From Prosopocoilus inquinatus (Eukaryota > Arthropoda > Insecta > Coleoptera > Lucanidae): a DNA stretch of 64,000 nt. Below the pieces are notes generated by a model. It searched no databases, was not told where the DNA came from, and was given only the letters and a program-made list of their open reading frames with translations. The stretch is taken from positions 26,061,946-26,125,945 of the forward strand of contig CM069874.1 in the NCBI GenBank assembly GCA_036172665.1, in the 5' to 3' direction. Shown piece after piece: positions 53,253 to 64,000 of the stretch (the first letter of the stretch is position 1; the number at the start of each line of letters is the position of its first letter). Made by a program: the position numbers and the translations under genes.

Positions 53253-53603
53253 TTATTTTATTGCATTATTAAGAAAAGATAAGCACAATTGACCGCAGTT
53301 AGAACTGTTATAGGTTTGATATGCATTATGATTATAATTAATTCTACAAGGCTCTTTCGAAATAAAATACGCTACAACTTCTACAGGAGGCTTTAAGTTT
53401 CCAAAACTATCAAAATAAATAACTTGAGATCCCGTTTTCTTGTACGCCGTCCAATGTGTTCCCGGACCGTTTGCATTATCCAAGTTAATTATTCCTCTTT
53501 CGTTTCCTTTAATTTTTTTAGGTAACTCGTTTCTCATAAATACACCTCTAAAATGAGGAATTTTCAAAATTTTTGCATATTTTTCCAAATCAATATTAGT
53601 CAT
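53253..53603 (-). CDS. Adenain-like cysteine protease, Polinton-2
   Basis: 116 aa with the same His50, Asp65, Gln96 and Cys103 as the Polinton-1 copy at 29872-30222. Confidence 0.95.
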   Translation of the reverse strand: MTNIDLEKYAKILKIPHFRGVFMRNELPKKIKGNERGIINLDNANGPGTHWTAYKKTGSQVIYFDSFGNLKPPVEVVAYFISKEPCRINYNHNAYQTYNSSNCGQLCLSFLNNAIK

Positions 53604-53623
53604 CGGTTTATTGTGAGGAATTT

Positions 53624-54109
53624 TTAAAATCTGGCTTTTTTTTTTACGAGTCCTGGTCTTAAAAAAAGTCCAAGTCCGGTTTTATGCGGTTTCAAATATA
53701 ATCCTTTGCCCATTGCTATCGCTTCCATAGATTTATTGTGACGTTGTGATTCTTTCAATTGTTCTTTTGCTGTTCTCGCTTCGTTTATCGCTTTCACTAT
53801 GCCGGTAGCACCGCCGGTGAGGGCACCTAAAGCGCTCAAACCGGCGAAAATCGGTATTAAAGGTAACACTCCACCAGTTTTAGGTACTTTAATTATACGT
53901 TTTTTGGGTGATATTATCTTATTTTTAAACTTCTTGGATGAATTTACAGCTACTCTAACTGCTTTACTTAGAGTTTTTGGTTTTTTTTGAAGCACATGTT
54001 TCTGTATTTGCTTTATTACTTTTGAAAGGTTTTCTTTCTTCTTTGTTTTAGTTTTAACACGTAATTTTGTCATCCTCACTCGTTGAATTTTATTTACACA
54101 CTGAAACAT
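53624..54109 (-). CDS. Basic core/membrane-active-like protein, Polinton-2
   Basis: 161 aa, same as 29366-29851: basic N-terminus, hydrophobic Gly-rich segment, C-terminal KGLYLKPHKTG. Intact. Confidence 0.82.
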   Translation of the reverse strand: MFQCVNKIQRVRMTKLRVKTKTKKKENLSKVIKQIQKHVLQKKPKTLSKAVRVAVNSSKKFKNKIISPKKRIIKVPKTGGVLPLIPIFAGLSALGALTGGATGIVKAINEARTAKEQLKESQRHNKSMEAIAMGKGLYLKPHKTGLGLFLRPGLVKKKARF

Positions 54110-54129
54110 TATTTTTTTCCTTGAAGAAT

Positions 54130-55179
54130 TTATTTCAATATATTATCATATGATTTTGGTTTTTTCTTTTCAACATTGTCATCATCAACATCATCATCGA
54201 TTGATAATTTTCTCTTCAAAGATGTATTTTGTTGTATAACGGGATCACTTGGATTTATTTTAATTTTTTTAAATTCAAAATCATCGTTATCGTCCGTTTT
54301 ATCTAATTTTCGTTTTTCACGTCTGGACAGTTTCATTGGACAGTCCTCTACCAAACCTACATCTATTTTTTCAGTTTTATTTTTGTTCTTTCTTTTTTGA
54401 TGTGTGATTGGATAGTCATCAATAATATCTACATCCATTTTTTCATCTTCTTCTTCAAGGTTAATTTTAGTTTTGTTCCTAAGTTTTCGTTTTACAGCCT
54501 TCTTTTTCTTCTGTACTAATTCGTTCTTTTTGGTTTCTTGGATTAATTTTTTTTTGTATTCAATATTATCGTTTTCATTTATTCTCTTTTCATTAATTTT
54601 ATGCGGTTTCATTGAGAAGTTATCTGTAATATCTACATCTGTTTTATGATGTGCTCGTTCTTTAATGTTCTTTACATTAGGTTTAAGTACCATCTTCTTC
54701 TTCTTCTTATCCTTTTGTACTGTATCGTTTTGTGTTAAAACTTTTATACAATATTCAATGTTTTCAACCAGAGACTCTGCTGTTTTTCTTGTTTTTTCTA
54801 ATTTTTTAAAACATTCATTAATAGACTTTTTCGTCGTTAATCCCATTCCCAATTTTAGTTTGGCTTTCATGGCTCCTGCTACTCCCAATGAAGCGGCTTT
54901 TTCACCCCACGAAGCATCCTTGGATCGAAATCTTTCCATTGCTTTCTTATATAATTTATTATCTGCCACGTGTCTACGTGCTAAATCTTTTTCTTGAGAA
55001 TAAGCTTTGTCATGTTCCTTGCATGCCTCATCTAAATCGTTTATACCGATGTCACCGCGTGCCAAGCGTTTATGTAGTTTAGTACCAGGTCCGCAAAATC
55101 TATAAGTAGGTATGTGCATTTCAAAGGGTAAATTATTGATAGCTGAATTTAATAATCCGTCTCCTATATAACACTTCAT
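54130..55179 (-). CDS. PLA2-domain virion protein, Polinton-2
   Basis: 349 aa from ATG 55179, same as 28296-29345, with CGPGT and HD..Y of the phospholipase signature. The 20-T run upstream (A20 on minus, 55185-55204) has the same length as in Polinton-1. Confidence 0.9.
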   Translation of the reverse strand: MKCYIGDGLLNSAINNLPFEMHIPTYRFCGPGTKLHKRLARGDIGINDLDEACKEHDKAYSQEKDLARRHVADNKLYKKAMERFRSKDASWGEKAASLGVAGAMKAKLKLGMGLTTKKSINECFKKLEKTRKTAESLVENIEYCIKVLTQNDTVQKDKKKKKMVLKPNVKNIKERAHHKTDVDITDNFSMKPHKINEKRINENDNIEYKKKLIQETKKNELVQKKKKAVKRKLRNKTKINLEEEDEKMDVDIIDDYPITHQKRKNKNKTEKIDVGLVEDCPMKLSRREKRKLDKTDDNDDFEFKKIKINPSDPVIQQNTSLKRKLSIDDDVDDDNVEKKKPKSYDNILK

Positions 55180-55286
55180 TCTAATTTTTTTTTTTTTTTT
55201 TTTTAACAAACGTGATTTCTTAAACGACAACTCTTTAACTGAATATAAATTTAAATGTAAAACTATTTCATAACATTTCTCATGTG

Positions 55287-55991
55287 ATGCTCCATCTGTC
55301 TAACAATATGAAATTAGTTAAACAAAAAATAACTTTAAAAATAGAAAATAATAGTTTTGAAGATGAACGTTTTAAAAGACACGGTGTACTATTTCCTGCG
55401 ACCTTGAGATGTATTATCGTAGGTCCTTCGAATTGTGGAAAGACGAACCTTATCATTAACTTGATCGAACATGAAAACGGTTTGGCATTTGAAAACGTTT
55501 ACGTGTACTCGAAATCATTAAATCAACCGAAGTATGTTTATTTACAACAGCTATTGAAGCCGATCAAAGGCATCGGTTATTTTGCGTACAGTGCAGGTGA
55601 GAACATACTTCCACCTTCACAAGCGAAACCTAATTCGATTTTTATTTTCGACGATGTTGCATGCAACAATCAAGACATAATTAGAGAATATTTTAGTATG
55701 GGTAGACATAATTACATAGATTCGTTTTATCTCTCTCAAACGTATGCCAAAGTGCAAAAACATTTGATTAGAGACAATGCTAATGCTCTCATACTTTTCA
55801 AGCAAGATGACCTAAATTTAAAACACGTTTACAACGATCACGTTGGCACTGATATGAATTTTGATAAATTTAAAAATATTTGTTCTCTCTGTTGGGGAAG
55901 CGGTCCGTACGAATTTGTAACTATTTTTAAAGATAATCGCATGGACGATGGAAGATACAGGAAAGGATTTGATCAGTATATATATCTCTGA
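55287..55991 (+). CDS. A32-like packaging ATPase, Polinton-2
   Basis: 234 aa with GPSNCGKT and SIFIFDD, as at 27484-28188. Intact; divergent from the PLA2 gene. Confidence 0.95.
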   Translation: MLHLSNNMKLVKQKITLKIENNSFEDERFKRHGVLFPATLRCIIVGPSNCGKTNLIINLIEHENGLAFENVYVYSKSLNQPKYVYLQQLLKPIKGIGYFAYSAGENILPPSQAKPNSIFIFDDVACNNQDIIREYFSMGRHNYIDSFYLSQTYAKVQKHLIRDNANALILFKQDDLNLKHVYNDHVGTDMNFDKFKNICSLCWGSGPYEFVTIFKDNRMDDGRYRKGFDQYIYL

Positions 55992-56049
55992 TGAACTTAT
56001 ATTGTAGTTATTAAGGTTTGAAATATCATACGAACCGTTACTTCTCAAG

Positions 56050-57057
56050 ATGACCGATAAATGTATGAAACAAAAACTTTTGTTAAAACGTAAAAATATT
56101 CGAGACAAATTAAATTATTTAAAACATGGTGAATTAACCAAAGAAAAGACGTTTGAACCTATTACCAAACATTTGAAAAATATCGAAAGCAAATTACAAC
56201 CAAGAAACGAAAATGAATTATCCAACATCCACGTAAAACCTTCAACCTCTCAGCAAGAACAACAACAACAACAACAACTACATGATTTTACGACTCCCAA
56301 ACAATATGATTTTGCAACTCCAAAAAGATTTTCTTCTATAAGAAAACGTAAACCATCAGTGATGGATTTTAATGAAGATGAAGCTGACGAATCGGAAAGA
56401 TTTAAAGAATCTATTTTAGAAAGTGTTGAATCGGATGAAGAGGAAGATTCACGATTTAAGGGTCTCGATGAGAAAGCCTATGTCGATTATTTAGATCAGT
56501 ATCATCCCTTACCTAGAAAATACATCAATGATATGTACACAGACGATGAAAATAAAGAATTTGATCATAAATATGGAGTGAGACTCGATAAAAGTACTGA
56601 AAACTTAAGAATCGGTGACTCATCATTAAATCTCGATGGAGCTGACATAATTGTTAAAAATAGAAGGTACAAAGGTACTCCAGGATTATATGAGTTACTG
56701 TTTAAAAAATTCCCCGAGAATTACACCAAAGAAGATACTAAAAATTATAAACAAATCATTCTTAGGACTAATACTCATCGACGACATTATAAATCGAATA
56801 AACAAGTAGATGGCAGTAAAATGCAAAAGTATAAAAATATTGTAGCTCCTTTAATTAACAACAGTAATAGTACAGGTAGTGGATTGTTGATGCAAGCAAC
56901 CGATAATAAAATCGATTACGTACATTGGAATGATCCAAATGAGCTTGTTGAAAGGTTAAGATTATTGTTAGCATCACAAGCGGCCGGTAATACGAGCCAC
57001 ACGAATGAAATAAATTCAATAATAGAGGAACTAAGAGAAGCTCGTATCATCAGGTAA
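56050..57057 (+). CDS. Conserved Polinton protein 335 aa, Polinton-2
   Basis: Same protein as at 26418-27425, including the GDSSLNLDGADIIVKNRRYK core. It ends 8 bp before the integrase start. Confidence 0.88.
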   Translation: MTDKCMKQKLLLKRKNIRDKLNYLKHGELTKEKTFEPITKHLKNIESKLQPRNENELSNIHVKPSTSQQEQQQQQQLHDFTTPKQYDFATPKRFSSIRKRKPSVMDFNEDEADESERFKESILESVESDEEEDSRFKGLDEKAYVDYLDQYHPLPRKYINDMYTDDENKEFDHKYGVRLDKSTENLRIGDSSLNLDGADIIVKNRRYKGTPGLYELLFKKFPENYTKEDTKNYKQIILRTNTHRRHYKSNKQVDGSKMQKYKNIVAPLINNSNSTGSGLLMQATDNKIDYVHWNDPNELVERLRLLLASQAAGNTSHTNEINSIIEELREARIIR

Positions 57058-57065
57058 AAAAAAAG

Positions 57066-58004
57066 ATGGTGAATCTAATTACAGACGCTAAAAAACAAGT
57101 AGTAGATGAAATTCACAAACCTGCAAGAATTAATTTTCAAAGGCGTAAAGTCATAATTAAATCTTTGAACGATCTGTATCAAGCCGACCTGGTGGAAATG
57201 ATTCCTTACGCTAAGGAAAATAACGGTTATAAATACATATTGATCGTGATTAATTGCTTTTCAAAATACGTTTGGGCGTTCCCTTTGAAGAATAAATCCG
57301 GATCCGAAGTCAGCAATGCCATGGAAAAGGTATTTAACGAACAGTCACCTAATAATCTTCAGACGGACTTGGGAAAGGAGTTTTTTAATCAAGAATTCAA
57401 GAAATTAATGAAAAAATACAACGTTAACCATTATAATGTGTTCAGCGAGAAAAAGGCATCGATAGTAGAGCGAGTAAATCGAACAATCAAGAACGATATG
57501 TTTAAAAACTTTAACCTACAAGGCAACTACAAATGGATAAATTTATTAAAACGTGTCGTGGAAAAATACAACAACAAAAAGCACAGAACAATAGGCATGA
57601 AGCCGATCGAAGTCGGAAAGGAAAACGAACAAGAATTGTTGAATACCGTGTACAACAAAGTTAAATTAGTTGACTTTAAAAGTAAAAAATTCAATGTCGG
57701 TGATTACGTACGTATTTCTAAAATTAGAGGAATCTTCGATAAGACATATATGCCTAATTGGTCAACGGAGATTTTCACGATTCGAAAAGTACAACTCACA
57801 AATCCGATTACTTATTTATTAAAAGACACAACCGGAAGTGACATATCAGGAGGATTTTATAAAGAACAATTACAAAAAGTAAAATATCCAGACGTTTATC
57901 TCGTGGAAAAAGTTTTAAAAAGAAATAAAAATAAAGTGTTCGTGAAATGGTTAGGTTTTGATAAGACACATAACAGCTGGATAGATAAAAATAACATTGC
58001 ATAA
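57066..58004 (+). CDS. int: RVE integrase with chromodomain (intact)
   Basis: 312 aa; inserts the element with 6-bp target duplication. The retroviral-type catalytic core has Asp41 (YQADLVEM), Asp101 (LQTDLGKEFF) and Glu135 (IVERVNRT), i.e. D, D and E with 33 residues between the last two. Residues about 273-311 form a chromodomain (YLVEKVLKRNKNKVFVKWLG, then NSWIDKNNI), which in related integrases binds modified histones and guides target choice. ATG 57066 follows an A9 tract. The Polinton-1 copy has a 1-nt deletion, so this is the only full integrase in the window and could serve both elements. Confidence 0.95.
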   Translation: MVNLITDAKKQVVDEIHKPARINFQRRKVIIKSLNDLYQADLVEMIPYAKENNGYKYILIVINCFSKYVWAFPLKNKSGSEVSNAMEKVFNEQSPNNLQTDLGKEFFNQEFKKLMKKYNVNHYNVFSEKKASIVERVNRTIKNDMFKNFNLQGNYKWINLLKRVVEKYNNKKHRTIGMKPIEVGKENEQELLNTVYNKVKLVDFKSKKFNVGDYVRISKIRGIFDKTYMPNWSTEIFTIRKVQLTNPITYLLKDTTGSDISGGFYKEQLQKVKYPDVYLVEKVLKRNKNKVFVKWLGFDKTHNSWIDKNNIA

Positions 58005-58288
58005 GATGGCAAGGAGGAGAAAATTACAAGAGAGAATGTAAAGAAAAGTTTTAAAAAGAATTGTAGAAAGGTTTTATATTTATTCAAAAAGAAAAACAGT
58101 TTAATAAAATAATTTATAAATGACTAGCTCTTTTATTTACTTGTTTATAGGTATATAATAGGTATATAATAGGTTTTAATCATATACATAATAGTTATAA
58201 ATAAAAACAATATCATATAATGATGAAATACTAAAGAAGATAAGAGTAACATCCTTGTATGTATGTATAGTGGGGGGGAAATTGTACC

Positions 58289-58296
58289 TATATAAA
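58289..58296 (+). promoter_or_regulatory. TATA box of the 166-aa gene, Polinton-2
   Basis: TATATAAA about 93 bp before ATG 58389, just downstream of a G-run; identical to the Polinton-1 arrangement. Confidence 0.55.
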
Positions 58297-58388
58297 CGTT
58301 TCTACAACCGTAATCTAACCACTAAAGAAAAAGAAACGAAGCATTAATTATTTTGCTTTAATTATTTCTTTTATTCAAATTATATAAA

Positions 58389-58889
58389 ATGTATATAATT
58401 GATCTACAAGGATTCCAATATCAAGAAAGTGAATTTATTATAAGAGAGGTGGCGATCTACGATGTAAATGGTAAGATGATGCATCACTCTTTAGTGTCAA
58501 CACCACAGAAGAAGTCTTGGTTCTGTGAAGAATTAATCCGTCACATCGATTGGCAAACTAGGAAACTTCATGGGTTAAATTGGAATACTTCAAACGACTA
58601 TTATCATATACCGCAGGAAAATATTGGCATTTACATCAAAAGTCTAATAGGAAATGGAATTGTATTGGTCAAGGGACTTAACAAGAAGCAAGTGTTAAGT
58701 AAATTTTTAAATAATAACATTATTGATTTAGATCAATTTAATTGTCCTAATTTGAAAAAGTTGAAACTTACAAAAAATTACATAAAAACTCATTGTAACC
58801 TGCATGAAATTAATACATTAAATTGTGCCAAAGATCATGCTAATTTATTATGTCAATGGTTTGTTACAGATTGTAATAAAAAATTGTAA
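58389..58889 (+). CDS. Unknown Polinton protein 166 aa, Polinton-2
   Basis: Same protein as at 24587-25087, with the IIDLQGFQ start. A decayed partial copy of its 3' end follows at about 58890-58998. Confidence 0.8.
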   Translation: MYIIDLQGFQYQESEFIIREVAIYDVNGKMMHHSLVSTPQKKSWFCEELIRHIDWQTRKLHGLNWNTSNDYYHIPQENIGIYIKSLIGNGIVLVKGLNKKQVLSKFLNNNIIDLDQFNCPNLKKLKLTKNYIKTHCNLHEINTLNCAKDHANLLCQWFVTDCNKKL

Positions 58890-58998
58890 ATATTAGGTTT
58901 TAAATAATATTATAGATTTAGATCAATATAATTAGTAAATTGCGTCAAGAATTATGTTAATTTATTATATCAATAGTTTGTTAAAGACTATAATAAAA
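58890..58998 (+). pseudogene. Decayed duplicate of the 166-aa gene's 3' end
   Basis: Counterpart of 24478-24586: resembles the IIDLDQFN-coding block and the last coding bases of the preceding gene, with stops. Confidence 0.62.
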
Positions 58999-59117
58999 CA
59001 ATATAAATATTTAATTATGGTTTATTGAATCACATACATACAAATATATATATAAATATACATCTTCATCATATACCTCTCCTAAATTTTAGGAATTTCA
59101 CATACAAAATAATTTTA

Positions 59118-59737
59118 TTAATCATCTAACACAATTGAATACTTTTGTGATTCGAATAGATGTGCATCTTCATCATATTGCGCCTTATATTTTGGAAGGT
59201 CAGGTTTTTTTAGCACTTTATTTTCTAGAATTTTAATTTTCTTCGCACAACCATCCTCATCGCTGTTCACTGCATCGGTAGTCCATTTAATTTTTCTTTT
59301 GGACGTTCCTTCAGAAGAAGGGGCTTCTTCTAACATGCGGTCATCATCGTCTTGTTGGCTGATTGTATTAAATGAAAATTTCAGCATCGCCTGCTGGAAC
59401 AAATTCATTTCCTCTTCTGTCTCCAACGCCAACCGTACATATTGAATTGGTAAATTTCCAAATTTTTTTGTTAAAGTTTCACCTTTCGGTGAATAACTTA
59501 AACTTATAATCACCTGATCTTTTCCTTTAATTTGCAACGATTTCATTCCATATCTATAAAATAATTAAAAAAAATAATAATAAAATAAAAAAATTAAGCA
59601 ACTTATGTTATAAATACAATGAAAAAAAAAAAAAAATCTTACCTAAATAATTGTTTACATATCACGTATAACATTTTTATAGGTAAATCGTTCACGTCAT
59701 TGGTTTGAACGATTAATGTGCATGGTACGTTTGCCAT
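59118..59737 (-). CDS. Spliced Polinton gene, Polinton-2
   Basis: Exon 1 59643-59737, intron 59554-59642 (89 nt, GTAAG...TATAG on minus), exon 2 59118-59553; 176 aa, same as at 23739-24358. Conservation of exon frames and of both splice sites supports a functional intron. Unknown function; acidic DDDD and basic KRKIK segments in the second half. Confidence 0.82.
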
Positions 59738-59949
59738 TTTGATATTCTTAGTCTTCTGTTTGGTACTTCTTAGACACTATCCCTCTGTGAAACTCTGCAG
59801 CATTTATATGAAATTTAATCTAATTTTACATAAAATTCAACTATTTTTATTGAAAAACGATAAGTGTACGCTATTAAAAATGATTTTTACAGACATTCTC
59901 ATATTTTGCTTATTTGAAAACTAATTGAAAATAACACTTGTATATTTTT

Positions 59950-60660
59950 ATAAATATTCTGCAAAGTTTGTGGAAAACACAAATTACTGAGAAAGCATGA
60001 CCTCAACTTTGTTGTAATCTGCATATTAAAATGATTTTTATAGACATTTTGCTGATATCAATTGAACTTGTGTAACAATAATATTTTTACAGACATTTTA
60101 TTGACGGAAACTTTGTGGATAAACATAATTTAAGCAACTAAGCACTTCAACCTTGTTGCTATCTAAATATTAAAATGATTTTTACAGACTGTGGAAAACA
60201 CAAATTACTCAGAAAGCATGACCTCAACTTTGTTGTAATCTGCATATTAAAATGATTTTTATAGACATTTTGCTGATATCAATTGAACTTGTGTAACAAT
60301 AATATTTTTACAGACATTTTATTGACGGAAACTTTGTGGATAAACATAATTTAAGCAACTAAGCACTTCAACCTTGTTGCTATCTAAATATTAAAATGAT
60401 TTTTACAGACTGTGGAAAACACAAATTACTCAGAAAGCATGACCTCAACTTTGTTGTAATCTGCATATTAAAATGATTTTTATAGACATTTTGCTGATAT
60501 CAATTGAACTTGTGTAACAATAATATTTTTACAGACATTTTATTGACGGAAACTTTGTGGATAAACATAATTTAAGCAATTAAGCACTTCAACCTTTTTG
60601 CTATCTAAATATTAAAATGATTTTTACAGACATTTTGTATGACATCAATCGAACACGTGT
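59950..60660. repeat. 221-bp tandem repeats, Polinton-2
   Basis: Inverted counterpart of 22845-23520 with the same three units (equivalent points 60162, 60383, 60604). The copy number and period are the same in both elements. A (CA)n tract follows at 60830-60847. Confidence 0.92.
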
Positions 60661-60864
60661 AGATTTTTATAAAATATTCTGCAAGTTCTAGAAGGCATAG
60701 TACATATACATTTTTTATGCAATTAAGTACTTCAACTTTGTTGTTATCTCAATATTATTGATTTTGAAATTAAAATTTGTTTTACCAGCAGACAAATATC
60801 AGTTTATTAGTAACGCTTGCATAAATCCCACACACACACACACACACATACAAAAGTGTGAATC

Positions 60865-63800
60865 ATGAATTTCAGTCAGCAGTTGGGTGGCATCTTGAAG
60901 AAGATTGAAACTGTTGGTAAGTTAGTTAAAACAAAAAAAGATTATTTAAAATGGGTTAAATTCATTAAAAAAACAATTTTTTTAACCAAGAAGTACTTAA
61001 AGCTTTTAAATAAAGAAAAAATTCCAAATTATTCAAAAATCGAATCGTATTTAACACTTTTGTTAAATTATAGAGAAATTTTTAAAGAACAATTAAGAAA
61101 AAAAAGAAACCAAAAAAGAAAGTCTTTGGTTTGGCAGGATCTAGAGTCATGTTTTAAAAATAGAATGAGGACAGGTGCAGTAATTAATTTAAGCATTAAA
61201 GACCCAAATTTGTTTTTTCTAAAATCTTATAGACATTTTTATTTTAAAATCAAGAAAGAATTATCGAAAAGTGTTTTAAAAGTAAATGTAATATTTTTAG
61301 CCAACTTTGTTAAACCGCAAAATGGTGAAACAGATATCAAACATTTTACGACTAGAAATCACGTAATTGATCACTCTACAAATTTAAAGGAATGGTACGA
61401 GATAAACGTTAAAAATAAAATTTTATCAAAATTAGAGGAATTTCAAGAAAGGGACAGCGGATGGGCTCTATATGAAATTTTACAATTAAAAATTAACATT
61501 AATAATTATACACCTATAACCGGAAGTATTTCAACGTATGTTGAAATGCCTAATTTTATTAAAAATAAAAAGTGTGTCTTAAATATACAAAACAACGACA
61601 AATATTGTTTTCTATGGTCAATCGTGGCAGCTTTATATCCTGCACCTGCACATAAAAAATCTGAACGTGTTTCATCTTATCCACATTTTTCAAATGTTTT
61701 AAAATTTGAAGGTATTCATTTTCCTATTAGTTTGAAAAACGTTAAAAAATTTGAGTTATTAAACGAACTTTCAATTAACATATTTACAATAGAAAAAACA
61801 GAAGTATTACCAATTTCTTTGAGTAAGTTCGACTTTACAAAACGAATTAATTTATTAATGATTCCCTGTGAAGAAGAAGAAAATTCTGATGATGATGAAA
61901 TTAACTTAAATATAAACTCAGAGATTACATTTCACTTTGCTTTAATAAAAAATTTGTCCGGTCTACTTCACAGACAAATCGGTAACTTACATAATAAAAA
62001 GTGGTTTTGTGAACGTTGTCTAAATCATTTCGGATCGGAAGAGAATTTGAAAAGGCACATAATTTCGTGCAGAGATATAAATAAAACTAAAATTACGATA
62101 CCACTTGAAAGAGAAAAATATCTAACATTTAAAAATTTTAAAAATAAAGAGAAAGTTCCCTTTGTAATTTATGCAGACATAGAATGTATATTGAGAAAAT
62201 ATAATGATTTAAAATCTTCAAATAAAAACATAAAGCATCAAAAACATGAACCCTTTTCTATAGCATATTTTTTGCTCTGTTCATATAATCCAACACTTTC
62301 AAAATTCAGTTTACATACTGGGAAAGATTGTGTAAGCTGGTTTGTCAATGAACTAGAAAAAATCGGCTTAGAAATTAATGATATTTTTTCGAACGTGGTA
62401 CCGTGTGAGAAATTAACGGTAAAAGAAGAGTGTGACTATCGAAATGCCACACATTGTCACATTTGTTTAAAACCATTCAACAATTTTACTGATATAAAAG
62501 TACGTGATCATTGTCACTTAACTGGCAGGTATCGAGGAAGTTGTCATCAAGCGTGCAATCTAAATTATAAAAACAGTAACGCAGTACCCGTAATCTTTCA
62601 CAATATGTCAGGTTATGATAGTCATTTTATAATAAAAGCTTTAGCTACAGAAATTCCAGGCAAAATTGATTTATTACCGATTAATAAGGAAAAATATATT
62701 TCATTTTCTAAATACATTTCAAATACTAATATTAATTTTAGATTTTTAGATTCTTTTCGATTCATGGCTAGTAGTTTAGATAAACTTTCCTCATATTTAG
62801 AGAGCGATCAAAAAGTAATTACCAAAGCTCATTGTAAAAATAATACTGAATTTAAATTGCTTGAAAGGAAAGGAATTTTCCCCTATGAATATCTTGACAA
62901 TTGGGAAAAATTACAAGATACAAATTTACCATCAAAAGATAATTTTTTCAGTAAAATTAATCAATCTCACATATCAGACGGTGAATATGAGCACGCATTG
63001 AATGTATGGCATACATTCAATATTCAAAATTTACAAGAGTACGCAGAATTGTACTTGAAAACGGATGTTTTGCTTTTAGCTGATATTTTTGAAAATTTCA
63101 GGTCAACATGTTTGCAAACTTATCATTTAGACGCGTTACATTATTATACAGCACCAGGTTTAGCTTTCGACAGCATGTTGAAAACAACTTCCATTACCTT
63201 AGAATTATTAACGGACGTTGACATGATAATGTTTATCGAAAAAGGCATCAGAGGTGGGGTATCACAGTGTTCTAATCGTTATGGTAAAGCGAATAACAAG
63301 TACATGAACGATTTCAATACTGATGAACCTTCATCATTTTTAATGTATTATGATGTTAACAACTTGTACGGTACAGCTATGTGTCTACCTTTACCTTTTG
63401 CTCAATTTGAATGGGTAGATCCTTACTCGATAGATATCATCAATGTCTCAGATGATGCTGAATTTGGTTATATTTTGGAATGTGATTTACTTTATCCCGA
63501 AGAACTATTTGAAAATCATAGAGATTTACCACTCTGTCCTGAACGTTTAGTACCACCATCATTATCTTCAAAAGTTCCAAAATTATTAACAACTTTATTT
63601 GATAAAAAACAATACGTTATACATTACAGAAATTTAAAACAAGCAATCCAATTAGGATTAAAAATTGAAAGAGTCACTAGAGTATTAAAATTTAAGCAAT
63701 CGAATTGGATGGAACCGTACATAAATTTAAATAATGATTTACGTAAAAAAAGTAAAAATGATTTTGAAAAAAATTTTTATAAACTAATGAACAATTCGGT

Positions 63801-64000
63801 GTTCGGAAAGACTATGGAAAACGTAAGGAAATATAAAGATGTAAAATTGGTAACTAAGTGGGAGGGACGTTACGGAGCAAAATGTTATATCTCGAAGCCA
63901 AACTTTCACAGTTGTACCATTTTTGATAACGATATGATCATTATCGAAATGAAACGATTGAATATTAAATTTAACAAACCTATATACATAGGTTTTGCTA
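60865..64000 (+). CDS. polB: Protein-primed DNA polymerase B, Polinton-2 (partial)
   Basis: First 1,045 codons of the same polymerase as at 18916-22611, cut by the window edge before the YTDTDS motif. It includes the CFLWS block, C2H2 finger, endonuclease-VII-like module, all three exonuclease motifs, [10 protein letters not shown] and [14 protein letters not shown]. No disruption seen in the visible part. Confidence 0.96.
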   Translation, partial: MNFSQQLGGILKKIETVGKLVKTKKDYLKWVKFIKKTIFLTKKYLKLLNKEKIPNYSKIESYLTLLLNYREIFKEQLRKKRNQKRKSLVWQDLESCFKNRMRTGAVINLSIKDPNLFFLKSYRHFYFKIKKELSKSVLKVNVIFLANFVKPQNGETDIKHFTTRNHVIDHSTNLKEWYEINVKNKILSKLEEFQERDSGWALYEILQLKININNYTPITGSISTYVEMPNFIKNKKCVLNIQNNDKYCFLWSIVAALYPAPAHKKSERVSSYPHFSNVLKFEGIHFPISLKNVKKFELLNELSINIFTIEKTEVLPISLSKFDFTKRINLLMIPCEEEENSDDDEINLNINSEITFHFALIKNLSGLLHRQIGNLHNKKWFCERCLNHFGSEENLKRHIISCRDINKTKITIPLEREKYLTFKNFKNKEKVPFVIYADIECILRKYNDLKSSNKNIKHQKHEPFSIAYFLLCSYNPTLSKFSLHTGKDCVSWFVNELEKIGLEINDIFSNVVPCEKLTVKEECDYRNATHCHICLKPFNNFTDIKVRDHCHLTGRYRGSCHQACNLNYKNSNAVPVIFHNMSGYDSHFIIKALATEIPGKIDLLPINKEKYISFSKYISNTNINFRFLDSFRFMASSLDKLSSYLESDQKVITKAHCKNNTEFKLLERKGIFPYEYLDNWEKLQDTNLPSKDNFFSKINQSHISDGEYEHALNVWHTFNIQNLQEYAELYLKTDVLLLADIFENFRSTCLQTYHLDALHYYTAPGLAFDSMLKTTSITLELLTDVDMIMFIEKGIRGGVSQCSNRYGKANNKYMNDFNTDEPSSFLMYYDVNNLYGTAMCLPLPFAQFEWVDPYSIDIINVSDDAEFGYILECDLLYPEELFENHRDLPLCPERLVPPSLSSKVPKLLTTLFDKKQYVIHYRNLKQAIQLGLKIERVTRVLKFKQSNWMEPYINLNNDLRKKSKNDFEKNFYKLMNNSVFGKTMENVRKYKDVKLVTKWEGRYGAKCYISKPNFHSCTIFDNDMIIIEMKRLNIKFNKPIYIGFA

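Larger units (their letters stand above)
49271..64000. mobile_element. Polinton/Maverick element 2 (inverted, partial)
   Basis: Starts with the same AGTAGTATAGC terminus as Polinton-1 and runs off the window inside PolB. Gene order and sequence equal Polinton-1 read from its right end, so the two copies face each other in inverted orientation 14,958 bp apart. Differences seen: a 5-nt deletion in the major capsid gene, an intact integrase, a single (non-duplicated) terminus and some homopolymer lengths. From Polinton-1, about 2.7 kb should remain beyond the window. Confidence 0.96.

Overview
This is a gene-poor, AT-rich eukaryotic (arthropod, most likely insect) window made almost entirely of mobile elements. 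The pointers are: two Polinton/Maverick elements, a Ty1/copia retrotransposon primed by half of initiator-Met tRNA, a Penelope-like element, a LINE fragment, DUF4817/mariner-type transposase remnants, hAT-like and TA-flanked MITEs, and a GT-AG intron. I recognise no host gene.

Layout. 1-4.3 kb: a TA-flanked MITE, then a decayed transposase between ~250-bp inverted arms. 4.78-7.78 kb: a Penelope-like element (PLE) with 16-bp target duplication, inverted pLTR-like ends, a hammerhead ribozyme and a hAT-like insertion. 8.1-8.7 kb: a 329-bp tandem duplication. 10.1-10.9 kb: transposase remnant. 11.35-16.09 kb: a young copia element (identical 194-bp LTRs, 5-bp TSD) with a broken pol. 16,930-34,312: complete Polinton-1 (17,383 bp, 6-bp TSD). 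34.3-49.2 kb: MITEs, a LINE fragment split by a MITE, two insertions carrying hammerhead ribozymes (each with a 10-bp TSD), and a decayed copia fragment. 49,271-64,000: Polinton-2, almost identical to Polinton-1 but inverted, running off the window.

Polinton gene plan, from the dUTPase end of Polinton-1: two small Cys-containing proteins, dUTPase and protein-primed DNA polymerase B (all minus); a 221-bp tandem repeat region; a spliced gene of unknown function (plus); an unknown 166-aa protein, RVE integrase with chromodomain, an unknown 335-aa Polinton protein and the packaging ATPase (minus); then the capsid block on plus: PLA2-domain protein, basic membrane/core-like protein, adenain-like protease, penton-type minor capsid protein, 47-aa protein, double-jelly-roll major capsid protein, 42-aa zinc-ribbon protein and a secreted coiled-coil glycoprotein whose 3' end lies in the terminal inverted repeat. 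Together these cover replication, integration, packaging, maturation, shell formation and possibly membrane penetration, as in an integrated adintovirus-like virus.

The two copies are damaged in different genes. Polinton-1 has a 1-nt deletion in integrase; Polinton-2 has a 5-nt deletion in the major capsid gene. As a pair they encode an intact copy of every gene visible in both. The best leads are this inverted, complementary pair; the intron-containing gene between the tandem repeats and the replication/integration genes; the dUTPase; A-tract leaders abutting capsid-gene start codons; and the retrozyme-like hammerhead insertions at 36.5 and 40.7-41.9 kb.
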